Part shown: piece after piece, positions 8,649 through 16,748 of the stretch
Layout of the letters: every line of letters starts with the position of its first letter
Numbering within the stretch: the first letter of the stretch is position 1
Source: Flavobacteriales bacterium UBA6057
Lineage (GTDB): Bacteria; Bacteroidota; Bacteroidia; Flavobacteriales_G; Salibacteraceae
Reading direction: 5' to 3'
NCBI GenBank assembly: GCA_002428995.1
Contig: DIYJ01000015.1
Location: 62,001 to 126,000 of the forward strand
DNA: 64,000 nt
Program-made: the position numbers and the translations under genes
The notes under the pieces: generated by a model
Told to the model about the DNA's origin: nothing
Seen by the model: only the letters and a program-made list of their open reading frames with translations
Database searches by the model: none

Positions 8649-9082
8649 TAGATGAAAAGATCTTTTTTGACGAAGTAACCCTTGCCATCATAAGTCCAGG
8701 ACAAGTTCACTTCATAGCGGCCTGGAACAAAGCTCTCTCCATTGACCTTGAATTGTCCTTCCTGATCAAGGGTGAGTGGAAGCTTAACGTCCAGCTCATT
8801 ATCAGAGGGGCGGAAGAAGTGCACCTGGCCTGATTCGAGGGCTTTGTGCCATTCTTCAGGGAAGTCGATGACTACCTGACTGGCATTTCTGGAAACGAGA
8901 ATGTCTTCTTTGAAAGCCTGTGCATTGGCTCGATGTTCGATCCTGTCCTGATAGGCAACTTCCTGGGCGTAGTAGTCTTCTGCTACTAAGCCAACTTCCT
9001 GATTGAGACAACCTGTAACCAGGTAGAGAATGTATCCCGCAAAAAGGACGAATGCTGCTGTTACTCCGTGTCCCCAATTCAT
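8648..9082 (-). CDS. ccoH: FixH/CcoH cbb3 oxidase assembly protein
   Basis: 144 residues with one N-terminal transmembrane helix (about 7-25, TAAFVLFAGYILYLVTG) and a periplasmic beta domain. The segment VGLVAEDYYAQEVAYQDRI after the helix is diagnostic for FixH/CcoH. CcoH helps assemble and stabilise the cbb3 oxidase at the inner membrane. The C-terminal part (PGRYEVNLSWTYDGKGYFV) matches the family's end. It lies downstream of ccoG with a 65-base gap and is translationally coupled to the next membrane gene. Confidence 0.9.
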   Translation of the reverse strand: MNWGHGVTAAFVLFAGYILYLVTGCLNQEVGLVAEDYYAQEVAYQDRIEHRANAQAFKEDILVSRNASQVVIDFPEEWHKALESGQVHFFRPSDNELDVKLPLTLDQEGQFKVNGESFVPGRYEVNLSWTYDGKGYFVKKDLFI

Positions 9083-9147
9083 AATCTTCAGTTTTATGCT
9101 GAGGGCTTTCCGCCTTCAGCTGTTTCGTTTTTCTCACCCAAAGCCAT

Positions 9148-10551
9148 CTAAATGGCCGGGCCTAAAAAGTTTGTGGTGACTGTCTCAATCTTCTTTTCAC
9201 CGTCATACACTCCAATCTTCAATTCGGTCTTCATGCCTTCCAGCTGATCGCGATCTACGATGATGAACATGACGCTTTCTGCCACACCTTGCTTTTCGAT
9301 TTTAAGACCGTCACCTACAAGTTTGATTTCGCCTACTGCATTCTCGAGCTTCAAACTCACGGGGAATTCGTTGTTGGTTTTGTTGATCACCTTCACGTTG
9401 TAGAGATTGCTCAGGCGCCCGTCTTCCTGCGTTTGGTACATCACCCCGGCAGTACGCAAGATGCTGGTTTCAACATCGCTTCGGCTGAGCATTAAGGCGG
9501 TAATCACTCCGAGAAGCACAACCAGCACAGCGCTGTAGCCGATGATCCGTGGAGAGAATCTAAATTTCTTTCCCTCGCTGATGGAAGCTTCAGATTTGTA
9601 GCCAATCAATCCGCGCTTGAGACCAACGGCATCCATCATGTGATCGCAGGCATCCATACAGGCGGTGCAGTTGACACACTCCAGCTGCGTTCCGTTTCGG
9701 ATGTCGATTCCGGTAGGGCACACATCCACACATTGATGACAGGCGATGCAATCGCCATGACCAAGGCTTGCGCGGTCTTCATTCTTTCTGAATTTGGCGC
9801 GATTCTCTCCACGCTTGTGGTCGTAGGCGACCACCATGGAATTGCGATCGAGCAACACACCTTGCAAACGTCCGTAGGGACAAACCGTGGTGCACACTTG
9901 CTCGCGCATGAAAGCAAATACTCCGTAGAACAGGCCGCTGAACACAATCATGCTCGAGAAACCTGCGAGGTTTTCTGTCACCGGTTCGGTGATGATGCTG
10001 ATGAGCTCATCGCTACCAATGATGTATGCCAAAAAGGTGTTCCCGATCAGGAAGCTGATGGCCAGGAAAATGGCATGTTTCAGCGTTTTCTTCCAGATCT
10101 TTTCAAAGTTCCACTCCTGTTTGTTGAGTCTGCGCTGTTGCTTGTAATCGCCTTCAATGAGGTACTCGACTTTGCGGAATACCATTTCCATGAAAATGGT
10201 TTGAGGGCATACCCAGCCACAGAAAAGCCGGCCAAAGACGACCGTAAAGAGGATCACAAAAACGATCCCCGTAATCATGGCCAATACAAACAGGTGAAAA
10301 TCCTGTGGCCAGAATACGTTCCCGAGAATGATGAACTTCCGCTCGAGTACGTTCAGCTGGAGCAGAGGTTCACCGTTAATCCGAATGAACGGCCCGGTGA
10401 ACAGAAAGCCCAACAATGCCACAGCCAATACGGTGCGCCAGTTCGTGTAGCGTCCCTTTGGCTTTTTAGGATAAACCCAAATCCGCTTACCCTTTTCATC
10501 AACGGTAGCGATGTGGTCTCTGAACGATTCGCTGTCGGGTTGTTGTGTCAT
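9148..10551 (-). CDS. ccoG: CcoG/RdxA cbb3 oxidase accessory ferredoxin
   Basis: 467-residue membrane protein with two ferredoxin-type [4Fe-4S] motifs: C268-C271-C274-C278 (CIACHQCVDVCP) and C292-C295-C298-C302 (CVNCTACMDAC). Transmembrane segments lie at about 40-56, 87-108, 160-180, 200-215 and 335-350. The conserved CGWVCPQT motif (111-118) follows the second helix, and a second Cys motif VCTTVCPYG is at 219-227. The C-terminal periplasmic domain has the beta-sandwich fold typical of the family. CcoG reduces Cu(II) for delivery to the binuclear centre of cbb3 oxidase. It follows ccoP after a gap holding a 12-bp inverted repeat. Confidence 0.95.
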   Translation of the reverse strand: MTQQPDSESFRDHIATVDEKGKRIWVYPKKPKGRYTNWRTVLAVALLGFLFTGPFIRINGEPLLQLNVLERKFIILGNVFWPQDFHLFVLAMITGIVFVILFTVVFGRLFCGWVCPQTIFMEMVFRKVEYLIEGDYKQQRRLNKQEWNFEKIWKKTLKHAIFLAISFLIGNTFLAYIIGSDELISIITEPVTENLAGFSSMIVFSGLFYGVFAFMREQVCTTVCPYGRLQGVLLDRNSMVVAYDHKRGENRAKFRKNEDRASLGHGDCIACHQCVDVCPTGIDIRNGTQLECVNCTACMDACDHMMDAVGLKRGLIGYKSEASISEGKKFRFSPRIIGYSAVLVVLLGVITALMLSRSDVETSILRTAGVMYQTQEDGRLSNLYNVKVINKTNNEFPVSLKLENAVGEIKLVGDGLKIEKQGVAESVMFIIVDRDQLEGMKTELKIGVYDGEKKIETVTTNFLGPAI

Positions 10552-10571
10552 TGTTGTGATTGGATGACCTC

Positions 10572-10607
10572 ATCCAGACCTGGCGGGGTGTGCTTCCAGG
10601 TCTGGAT
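10572..10607 (-). terminator. Strong intercistronic stem-loop between ccoP and ccoG
   Basis: Perfect 12-bp inverted repeat: ATCCAGACCTGG (10572-10583) and CCAGGTCTGGAT (10596-10607) with a 12-base loop. No U-tract follows on the minus strand, so it is more likely an mRNA-stabilising or processing hairpin, or a weak attenuator, than a true terminator. It would let the structural ccoNOQP part be kept at higher levels than the assembly genes. Confidence 0.6.
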
Positions 10608-10622
10608 TTCAGCCAACTCCTT

Positions 10623-11780
10623 TTATTCTTCAGCCATTGTAATCTCTAACTCAACCGCAGCACTATCCACGGCTTCTTCCGCTGGTGCTTCTGGTACTGC
10701 TTCTTCCCAAAGCTCACCTTGAGGTTCTTTGGCGTTTTCAGGATTAGTGCCTCTAATAGACTTGATGTAGCTTGCCACCTGTAGCATCTTGTTTGGAGAA
10801 AGCTGAGCCTGCCAGCTTACCATGCCCTTTTCAGGGACTCCATACTTGATGGTTTTGAAGACATCAGCAATGCCACCTCCGTGAATCCAGTAGTCATCGG
10901 TCAGGTTTGGTCCAACTCCTCCAGGATTACTTCCACCAGATTCACCGTGGCAAGGTGCACAGTAGAGCTTAAAGGTGCTTTCTCCGGCTGCCAGCGCACT
11001 AGCATCAGTTAGCAGCTCCAGATTGTTTTCATCGATGGCGTTTTCCTGAGTAGCGAGGAATTCCTTCTTCGCCAGTTCCGCAGCTTCCATTTCCTGCTCA
11101 TACTCTGCAATTTGCAGATCACCTGTGCCGGAGATGTGGAAGTTGATGAGGTATACAACACCAAATACAATGGTGAAGTAGAAGCCCCAGAGCCACCATG
11201 GTGGAAGGTTGTTGTCCAGCTCACGGATACCATCGTATTCGTGATCCATTTCAACTTCTTCCTCTCGCTCAATGGGCACCGTGTCGGTGAGCATTTCGTT
11301 GAGCTTCGTTATGAAGGTTTCGGGTAGTTCATAACCATTGGCCTGGCGAATCATGTTCAATAATCCGTTGAGCTTCGTTACGAGGTAGATGAAGGCTGCG
11401 AACAAGAACAGGTTGAGCGTAACCAAAGCGATAAACGCAGTGTCGTTCATGGTCACCAGAGCGTCAAAGTCTGGAGTCTCGGCAGCCTGGCTTGGAAGGC
11501 TTACCATGAGCAGCAAACCTGTGACTACAGCAGCACCAGCCTTGCCGGCCGTTCCGCTCCAAAGTGAACTTTTGCTCACAACGGCCTTGATCACATTGGC
11601 GATCACAACAATGGCCAGCGATTGAAATATGGCGATGATCACCAGGATCATGAAGAGTGTTTCATCCTCCAGTCCGGTGCTTTTGACCAGTGTGTTGGCC
11701 GCAGATGCTGTCCCTGGATAAAGTCCTGCAATGGCTAGAACCATAAGGGCCAGTCCTCTTTTTATGGGGAAGGTTTTCAT
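10623..11780 (-). CDS. ccoP: cbb3 oxidase subunit III, mono-heme CcoP
   Basis: 385 residues. Hydrophobic segments lie at about 10-28 (signal-like), 42-66, 113-137 and 196-216. The one heme c site is C274-x2-C277-H278 (YCAPCHG), with M320 (EKGMVSW) as the likely axial ligand. Classical proteobacterial CcoP has two heme c domains; here only one is present, as in other Bacteroidota. The N-terminal extension with extra helices is also typical of this phylum. The C-terminal tail is acidic and Ala/Pro-rich. CcoP carries electrons to CcoO at the periplasmic face. It follows ccoQ by six bases. Confidence 0.93.
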   Translation of the reverse strand: MKTFPIKRGLALMVLAIAGLYPGTASAANTLVKSTGLEDETLFMILVIIAIFQSLAIVVIANVIKAVVSKSSLWSGTAGKAGAAVVTGLLLMVSLPSQAAETPDFDALVTMNDTAFIALVTLNLFLFAAFIYLVTKLNGLLNMIRQANGYELPETFITKLNEMLTDTVPIEREEEVEMDHEYDGIRELDNNLPPWWLWGFYFTIVFGVVYLINFHISGTGDLQIAEYEQEMEAAELAKKEFLATQENAIDENNLELLTDASALAAGESTFKLYCAPCHGESGGSNPGGVGPNLTDDYWIHGGGIADVFKTIKYGVPEKGMVSWQAQLSPNKMLQVASYIKSIRGTNPENAKEPQGELWEEAVPEAPAEEAVDSAAVELEITMAEE

Positions 11781-11786
11781 GACGAT

Positions 11787-11957
11787 TTAGTTTTCGGTGA
11801 GTGGTAAGTTTTCAAGTTCGGACACATACTGTTTGCGCATTGTAGCGACATACACGAAGAGTCCCAGGAAAAAGGCGAAGAAGATGCAGAAGGAGATCAG
11901 TGGGTAGATCTCAATCCCTCCGATGGTTTCCATGTGGTGTTTTATGAACTTAAGCAT
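11787..11957 (-). CDS. ccoQ: CcoQ/FixQ small subunit of cbb3 oxidase
   Basis: 56-residue frame starting MLKFIKHHMETIGG, with one transmembrane helix (about 19-40, LISFCIFFAFFLGLFVYVAT) and a short charged tail ending in LPLTEN. Size, topology and position between ccoNO and ccoP identify it as the CcoQ/FixQ subunit, which stabilises the interaction of CcoP with the core. It ends 7 bases before ccoP and begins 18 bases after ccoNO. Sequence conservation in this family is low, so the call rests mainly on context. Confidence 0.82.
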   Translation of the reverse strand: MLKFIKHHMETIGGIEIYPLISFCIFFAFFLGLFVYVATMRKQYVSELENLPLTEN

Positions 11958-11975
11958 GGTGTTTCTTTTAGAGGT

Positions 11976-14114
11976 TTAGTTAGATTCTGCTACTTCAGTC
12001 GTTTCTATGTCGCGACCCAGGCGTTGGAGGTAAGCGATCAGCGCTATGATCTCCTTGTTGGGTGCGGTTTCAATGCCTGTTTCAGCCAGATCGTCTGTGA
12101 TCTCCTGGGCTTGTGCCTGCAGGTCGGCCACAGCAGTTTCCTCGAATCCTTCCGGATAAGGCACTCCCAGTGTTCTCATGGCAGAGATCTTGTCAGCAGT
12201 CATGCTCATGTCAAGATCATCTTCGATCAGCCATGGATAAGGCGGCATTATAGATCCCGGACTCATGGTGGTAGGATCATACATGTGATTGTAGTGCCAG
12301 CTATTCGGCTTGCGCAACTTGCTGCCACCCTCACGAGCGAGGTCGGGTCCGGTTCGCTTAGAACCCCACTGGAATGGGTGATCATATACAAACTCACCAG
12401 CCTTGCTGTATTCACCGTAGCGTTCCGTCTCGCTTCTGAATGGGCGGATCATCTGGCTATGGCAGTTGTAGCAACCTTCACGGATGTAGATGTCGCGGCC
12501 TTCCAGTTCAAGCGGAGTGTATGGCTTCACGCTGCTAATGGTCGGGATGTTGGACTTCACCAACATGGTAGGAATGATCTCAATGAGACCACCGATGCTC
12601 ACTGCAACAATGGCGAGTACCATCAGCACCATTGGCTTACGCTCCAGTGCTCGGTGCCAGTATTCGCCCTTGTGTCGGGTATAAACGGGAGCAAGAGGAG
12701 CGGCCTCGGCAGCTTCATCCTTGATGAAAGAGCCCTGGCGAGCGGTCAGGATGAGGTTGTAGACTCCGACAATTACACCAACAATGTAGATTGCTCCACC
12801 AAAGGCGCGCATGGCATACATCGGTGCGAGCTGAGTCACGGTCTCCAGGAAGTTAGGATAGGCGAGGAGTCCGTCCTGAGTGAATTCTTTCCACATCAAG
12901 CTCTGTGTGAAACCAGCCCAGTACATAGGGATGGCGTAGAATACAATTCCGAGTGTGCCAATCCAGAAGTGGAAGTTGGCCATTTTGGTGGAGTAGAGCT
13001 TAGTGCCCCACATTTTAGGAACCAGGAAGTAGAGCATTCCGAAGGTGAGGAAGCCGTTCCATCCAAGGCCACCGATGTGAACGTGGGCGATGGTCCAGTC
13101 AGTAAAGTGACTGATGGCGTTCACGTTTTTGAGTGACATCATGGGGCCTTCGAACGTTGACATACCGTAGCAGGTGATCGCAACCACCATGAATTTCAGT
13201 ACAGCGCTGTCACGAACTTTGTCCCAAGCCCCGCGAAGGGTCAGCAGACCGTTCAGCATACCACCCCAGCTTGGGGCAATCAGCATGATGGAGAATACGA
13301 CTCCAAGGCTCTGAGCCCAGTCAGGAAGAGCGGTGTAGAGCAAGTGGTGTGGGCCAGCCCAGATGTAGATGAAGATGAGTGCCCAGAAGTGGATGATCGA
13401 CAGTCGGTAAGAATACACCGGACGATTGGCCGCCTTAGGCACGAAGTAGTACATCAATCCGAGGTATGGAGTGGTAAGGAAGAACGCCACCGCGTTGTGT
13501 CCGTACCACCATTGCACCAGTGCATCTTGTACCCCGGCATACCAGCTGTATGACTTCAGGAAGCTAACAGGAAGTTCGAATGAGTTGAAGATGTGCAGAA
13601 TGGCAACCGTCACAAACGTGGCGAGGTAGAACCAGATCGCTACATAGATGTGGCGCTCGCGTCTGTTGATGATCGTCATGATCATGTTGAGTCCGAACAC
13701 CACCCAAAGCAGCGTGATGGCGATGTCAATCGGCCATTCAAGCTCTGCATATTCCTTTCCGGTAGTATACCCGAATGGAAGGGTGAGCACAGCAGCTACA
13801 ATGATGATCTGCCATCCCCAAAAGTTAATGTTACTAAGCAGGTCGCTCCACATCCGCGTTTTCAGCAATCGCTGTAGCGAATAGTAGACCCCGCAGAAAA
13901 TACCATTACCCACAAAGGCGAAGATCACTGCGTTGGTGTGCAGCGGTCTGATCCGGCCAAACGTGAGAAAATCTGTGGCAAAGCCCAGGCTTGGGAAGAC
14001 AAGCTGAAGTGCTGCAAGAAGCCCCACCAACATACCGACCACACCGAAGATGGCGGTAGCGATGAGAAACTTCCGGACAATGCCGTTGTCGTAATTAAAC
14101 TTTTCCAGTTCCAT
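11976..14114 (-). CDS. ccoNO: Fused cbb3 oxidase subunits I and II (CcoNO)
   Basis: 712 residues. About 1-480 is the CcoN heme-copper oxidase core with 12 or more helices and the conserved histidines in RPLHTNAVIF, WWYGHNAVAFF, GPHHLL and WTIAHVHIGGLGW. After a linker at about 480-500, the CcoO part has a single anchor helix (LVLMVLAIVAVSIGGLIEII-like) and one heme c site at C548-x2-C551-H552 (CYNCHSQMIRPF). The N-O fusion is standard in Bacteroidota. The enzyme reduces O2 to water with high affinity and pumps protons at the inner membrane. It follows ccoS with an 11-base gap. Confidence 0.96.
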   Translation of the reverse strand: MELEKFNYDNGIVRKFLIATAIFGVVGMLVGLLAALQLVFPSLGFATDFLTFGRIRPLHTNAVIFAFVGNGIFCGVYYSLQRLLKTRMWSDLLSNINFWGWQIIIVAAVLTLPFGYTTGKEYAELEWPIDIAITLLWVVFGLNMIMTIINRRERHIYVAIWFYLATFVTVAILHIFNSFELPVSFLKSYSWYAGVQDALVQWWYGHNAVAFFLTTPYLGLMYYFVPKAANRPVYSYRLSIIHFWALIFIYIWAGPHHLLYTALPDWAQSLGVVFSIMLIAPSWGGMLNGLLTLRGAWDKVRDSAVLKFMVVAITCYGMSTFEGPMMSLKNVNAISHFTDWTIAHVHIGGLGWNGFLTFGMLYFLVPKMWGTKLYSTKMANFHFWIGTLGIVFYAIPMYWAGFTQSLMWKEFTQDGLLAYPNFLETVTQLAPMYAMRAFGGAIYIVGVIVGVYNLILTARQGSFIKDEAAEAAPLAPVYTRHKGEYWHRALERKPMVLMVLAIVAVSIGGLIEIIPTMLVKSNIPTISSVKPYTPLELEGRDIYIREGCYNCHSQMIRPFRSETERYGEYSKAGEFVYDHPFQWGSKRTGPDLAREGGSKLRKPNSWHYNHMYDPTTMSPGSIMPPYPWLIEDDLDMSMTADKISAMRTLGVPYPEGFEETAVADLQAQAQEITDDLAETGIETAPNKEIIALIAYLQRLGRDIETTEVAESN

Positions 14115-14125
14115 CGATTCAGGTT

Positions 14126-14278
14126 TTAGTTGTCAGATTTTTCATCGTCAAAGAGCATCCGCACAGAAGGCGAATAATCATCGTCATACTGGTTCGTTTT
14201 TATCGCCCAGATAAAGGCTGCCAGAAAGCCCAGTGCGATCAGAAGGCTTACTACAATATGGATGATCATGACACTCAT
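14126..14278 (-). CDS. ccoS: CcoS, cbb3 oxidase maturation protein
   Basis: 50 residues from the ATG at 14278: one transmembrane helix (about 4-24, MIIHIVVSLLIALGFLAAFIW) followed by the family signature KTNQYDDDYSPSVRMLFDD. CcoS is needed for cofactor (heme/copper) insertion into the cbb3 oxidase. A longer frame reaches 14359, but the extra 27 residues are unlike the family. It is the first gene of the cco operon here; the copper ATPase gene ccoI that usually precedes it is not in the window. A dyad-symmetric element lies about 75 bases upstream. Confidence 0.9.
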   Translation of the reverse strand: MSVMIIHIVVSLLIALGFLAAFIWAIKTNQYDDDYSPSVRMLFDDEKSDN

Positions 14279-14351
14279 AAGACAATTGGTTTGATGTGCA
14301 CAAAGGTGTCTGCGGTGCGAAGGGCGAGGAATGACCGGGGTTTGATCAAAA

Positions 14352-14372
14352 GGTGACATATATCATATCACC
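14352..14372 (-). promoter_or_regulatory. Dyad-symmetric element upstream of the cco operon
   Basis: Arms GGTGACAT and ATATCACC match at 7 of 8 positions around a 5-base centre. Within it lies TGACATATATCA (14354-14365), which has the TGA-N6-TCA core of Crp/Fnr-type sites. It is placed 74 bases before the ccoS ATG and could be an activator site for the cco operon, possibly for the REC-Crp/Fnr protein. This rests on symmetry and position only. Confidence 0.4.
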
Positions 14373-14533
14373 ACCTGATGAGAAGACTGGAATGTGGAAG
14401 AGCGGTGCCGTAAAAACTCATTCAGCCTTGGTTTACGCTGAAAACAGCTTTCTTTGAAACTGCGAATTCGATGCGCGCTGTGGCCAGTTTTGGAGCCTGC
14501 GATGATCGGTTCAGCACAAACAATCTACAACCC

Positions 14534-14890
14534 ATGAAGGCAAGCATTTTTACCCCGATTGTGACAGTGATGGCTGTCTGCCTATTGATCACTACTTCCT
14601 GTAAAAAACAGGTTCACAAAGTCAATGAAGACTACGTGGGTTACTGGGAAGCCCTGGAAAACAATTCATTCTATTTCTTCAACATTGAATCCAACAGCGA
14701 TGCTGAATATGAAGAGAATACGGCAGGTGCTTTTGTGAATTTTACTGGGAAGGTCAGGTTGCGCAATGATAGATTGAACATCGCCAGGCTGAAAGGCTTC
14801 AAGGTCGATCAGCATCCAGCACCTGTGAATGACTCCAGCATGGTATGGAGCATGGTCTTGGATGGAGTAACATACTTTACGGTTAAATAG
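14534..14890 (+). CDS. Small lipoprotein, unknown function
   Basis: 118 residues from the ATG at 14534. The N-terminus is a lipoprotein signal (IVTVMAVCLLITTSCKK) with the lipobox Cys at about residue 23. The rest is a compact soluble domain with no family I recognise (EDYVGYWEALENNSFYFFNIE; a tail resembling a lipocalin-like or small beta domain). The longer frame from 14471 adds 21 residues before the signal and is rejected. It stands between the divergent cco operon and the S4-domain gene and has no obvious functional partner. Confidence 0.7.
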   Translation: MKASIFTPIVTVMAVCLLITTSCKKQVHKVNEDYVGYWEALENNSFYFFNIESNSDAEYEENTAGAFVNFTGKVRLRNDRLNIARLKGFKVDQHPAPVNDSSMVWSMVLDGVTYFTVK

Positions 14891-14953
14891 CGCGTATTAT
14901 CGCCTCACATTCGCTGATCGAATTCGGTTTTTGGATGAGGTGGAGCAACGGAT

Positions 14954-15175
14954 ATGAGTGACCAGTCTTTCACACTGACTCCTGGAAACGAGTTCATTCC
15001 TTTGGATAAGTTTCTGAAGCTGTTGAACCTCGTAGGTTCTGGTGGTGAAGCGCATATGATCATTGACGAAGGCATGGTTTCGGTAAATGGAGAGGTAGAG
15101 CTGAGAAAACGCAGAAAGCTCAGAGCAGGTGATGTGGTAGAGTTCAATGGTGAGCAAATCAGGGTGGAAGCATGA
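14954..15175 (+). CDS. Small S4-domain RNA-binding protein (YbcJ/YaaA-like)
   Basis: 73 residues that are almost entirely an S4 domain: FIPLDKFLKLLNLVGSGG, HMIIDEGMVSVNGEVELRK and RKLRAGDVVEF give the alpha-L RNA-binding fold. Related short S4 proteins bind structured rRNA or tRNA. The stop overlaps the start of the YwbE-like gene (ATGA), so the two are coupled. It is cytoplasmic. The RNA partner cannot be told from sequence. Confidence 0.88.
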   Translation: MSDQSFTLTPGNEFIPLDKFLKLLNLVGSGGEAHMIIDEGMVSVNGEVELRKRRKLRAGDVVEFNGEQIRVEA

Positions 15176-15363
15176 ACGGAACCAAAAGAGCCGACATCAA
15201 GGTTGGAGCAGAGGTGAGCATTGTGCTGAAGAAAGATCAACGGTCAGGAGCACTCACTCAGGGTGTGGTGAAAGACATTCTCACCAAGGCGCCATTCCAT
15301 AGTCACGGAATCAAAGTGAGACTGGAGGATGGTCAGGTCGGACGCGTGAAAGAAATCCAATAA
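15172..15363 (+). CDS. YwbE family protein (DUF2196)
   Basis: 63-residue basic protein. KRADIKVGAEVSIVLKKDQR, LTQGVVKDILTKAPFHSHGI and VRLEDGQVGRVKEI match the short YwbE family almost end to end. The fold is a small beta-barrel, and the pattern suggests nucleic-acid binding, but function is uncharacterised. It overlaps the S4-domain gene by four bases, and the same pairing suggests a shared RNA-related role. Family membership is confident; function is not. Confidence 0.88.
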   Translation: MNGTKRADIKVGAEVSIVLKKDQRSGALTQGVVKDILTKAPFHSHGIKVRLEDGQVGRVKEIQ

Positions 15364-15402
15364 GTACAGTACCCATAAAACACTCTATAAGCCCCCATTC
15401 TT

Positions 15403-15621
15403 ATGAAACTGACATCATTGGCCCTTCTGCCATTATTTGTGCTAGTCTCAGTAGCGTTATCGGTGAGTTCGTGTAAAAAAGAAGAATGCAAGCAATGCCG
15501 CGAATGCCCGTGGGATCCAACAATACCGGGCCTTGACCCTGATAACTGTGGTGGATCAAGTGAACAGTGTGGCGATGAACTCGAGCTCCTCGAAGCCTCA
15601 GATATTCATATTTGTGAGTAG
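15403..15621 (+). CDS. Small Cys-rich lipoprotein, unknown
   Basis: 72 residues. A signal with lipobox ends at VSVALSVSSCKK (Cys at about 24), then a short Cys-rich stretch (EECKQCRECPWDP ... DNCGGSSEQC) that could hold metal or disulfides. No family is recognised. The position just after a co-oriented pair and its small size make it less certain than its neighbours, but the signal peptide and lipobox are convincing. Confidence 0.6.
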   Translation: MKLTSLALLPLFVLVSVALSVSSCKKEECKQCRECPWDPTIPGLDPDNCGGSSEQCGDELELLEASDIHICE

Positions 15622-15670
15622 CTCCATGAAGATTTTCCCACTGTAGCTACGGACTGTTCAAATTCACAAT

Positions 15671-16222
15671 ATGCCCGCGGTATTCAATGTGTTAGCCCTT
15701 CTTGGCAACAATGCCCAAACGTCTGCCCATCGAAGCATTCTGGAGTACCTCGGGATGAGAAGCGATGGTAGCTACAGCTTGAGCATCAGTGACTGGCCTC
15801 CCATGTTGCCTCATTTTAATCCCGATTTTGGCGTTCATGATTTGCCCATAGAAGTGGGTATGTTTCGTGAAGAGATAGAGCTCGCGGATGCAGTGATTTT
15901 CTGCGTTCCTGAGTCTGCCGGAAGCATGCCGGGAATGATTAAAAATTGCCTTGAATGGACTCTCTCTACCTCGCTTTTTTCAGGCAAGCCCATAGCATTG
16001 ATCAGCACTTCTGATGCCGGAGACGAAGCACACACATTGCTGTTGCGGACATTGCGCGCCATGGAAGCGGATGTTTCAAAGGAGCAAACACTGCTGATCG
16101 CGGAAACTGGAATGTGGTCCAATGAGCGGGATGAGCCTGTAGATGCGCAGCTCGTCACGGAATTGGAAGGATTGACGTCAGCCCTTCTGGAGCGTATACC
16201 AACGTTGCGCGGCCAAAGCTGA
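15671..16222 (+). CDS. NAD(P)H-dependent FMN reductase family protein
   Basis: 183 residues with a flavodoxin-like fold: an N-terminal strand and phosphate-binding loop (VLALLGNNAQTSAHRSIL), the ADAVIFCVPESAGSMPGMIKN segment near residues 72-92 that forms the flavin-contact loop of the NADPH-dependent FMN reductase family, and FSGKPIALISTSDAGDEA. Such enzymes reduce FMN, quinones or azo compounds with NAD(P)H in the cytoplasm. The substrate is unknown. It stands between an unrelated lipoprotein gene and a membrane protein gene in the same orientation. Confidence 0.87.
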   Translation: MPAVFNVLALLGNNAQTSAHRSILEYLGMRSDGSYSLSISDWPPMLPHFNPDFGVHDLPIEVGMFREEIELADAVIFCVPESAGSMPGMIKNCLEWTLSTSLFSGKPIALISTSDAGDEAHTLLLRTLRAMEADVSKEQTLLIAETGMWSNERDEPVDAQLVTELEGLTSALLERIPTLRGQS

Positions 16223-16269
16223 TTTCCGGTTACGAATGACCACATTTGCCGTTGATCAAACTCAACTGC

Positions 16270-16674
16270 ATGGACCCGCTTTTAGCCATTGCCTCCTTTG
16301 CCGCCCTTGCGCTTCTCATCCTCTCTCGCTGGTTGAACGAGCGTGCCTTGAAGCAGATCAGTGCAGATCAGAAGGCAGCGCTTGTGGATTTGTTTTCAGG
16401 GCAACGAACCTGGAACTATGGCTTGGTGCTAGTGTTGATCATCGGTTATTGGCTGTTGGTCAGCACCCAGGTCATTGATGCTTTTGCCGCGAGCATGGCC
16501 TACTTAGGGTTCACACTATTGCTCATGTCAGGATCTTCTTTGTTGACCTACCGTAAACTGAAGGCCGCCAACATGGATGAAGGCTACATCAAAAACTACC
16601 TGATCAGCAGCGGTGTGCGATTGCTGGCCATTGTGGTCTTTGCAAGTATGGCCATCGGAGTATTCGGTCGTTAG
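16270..16674 (+). CDS. Membrane protein, unknown function
   Basis: 134 residues from the ATG at 16270. Four hydrophobic segments are visible: about 4-20, 44-62, 70-90 and 113-132. The N-terminal helix is followed by a charged cytoplasmic loop (RWLNERALKQISADQKAALVDL). There is no motif that I recognise. A TTG start eight codons upstream is possible. It lies 47 bases after the FMN reductase gene and may be co-transcribed with it. Confidence 0.7.
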   Translation: MDPLLAIASFAALALLILSRWLNERALKQISADQKAALVDLFSGQRTWNYGLVLVLIIGYWLLVSTQVIDAFAASMAYLGFTLLLMSGSSLLTYRKLKAANMDEGYIKNYLISSGVRLLAIVVFASMAIGVFGR

Positions 16675-16748
16675 AACACTACCGTTAGAGAACCAACAAT
16701 TCTTGGCATCCATGGAATTGTTACATTTCCCCCTATAAATTACTGGTT

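Noticed and set aside
9640..10722. Long plus-strand open frame opposite ccoG
   Set aside because: Antisense shadow of a well-supported gene; no family features.
11934..13136. Long plus-strand open frame opposite ccoNO
   Set aside because: Antisense to the oxidase core; His-rich composition comes from complementing conserved oxidase codons.
14341..14350. TTGATCAA considered as an Fnr box
   Set aside because: The two half-sites abut, whereas Fnr sites need a four-base gap between TTGAT and ATCAA.
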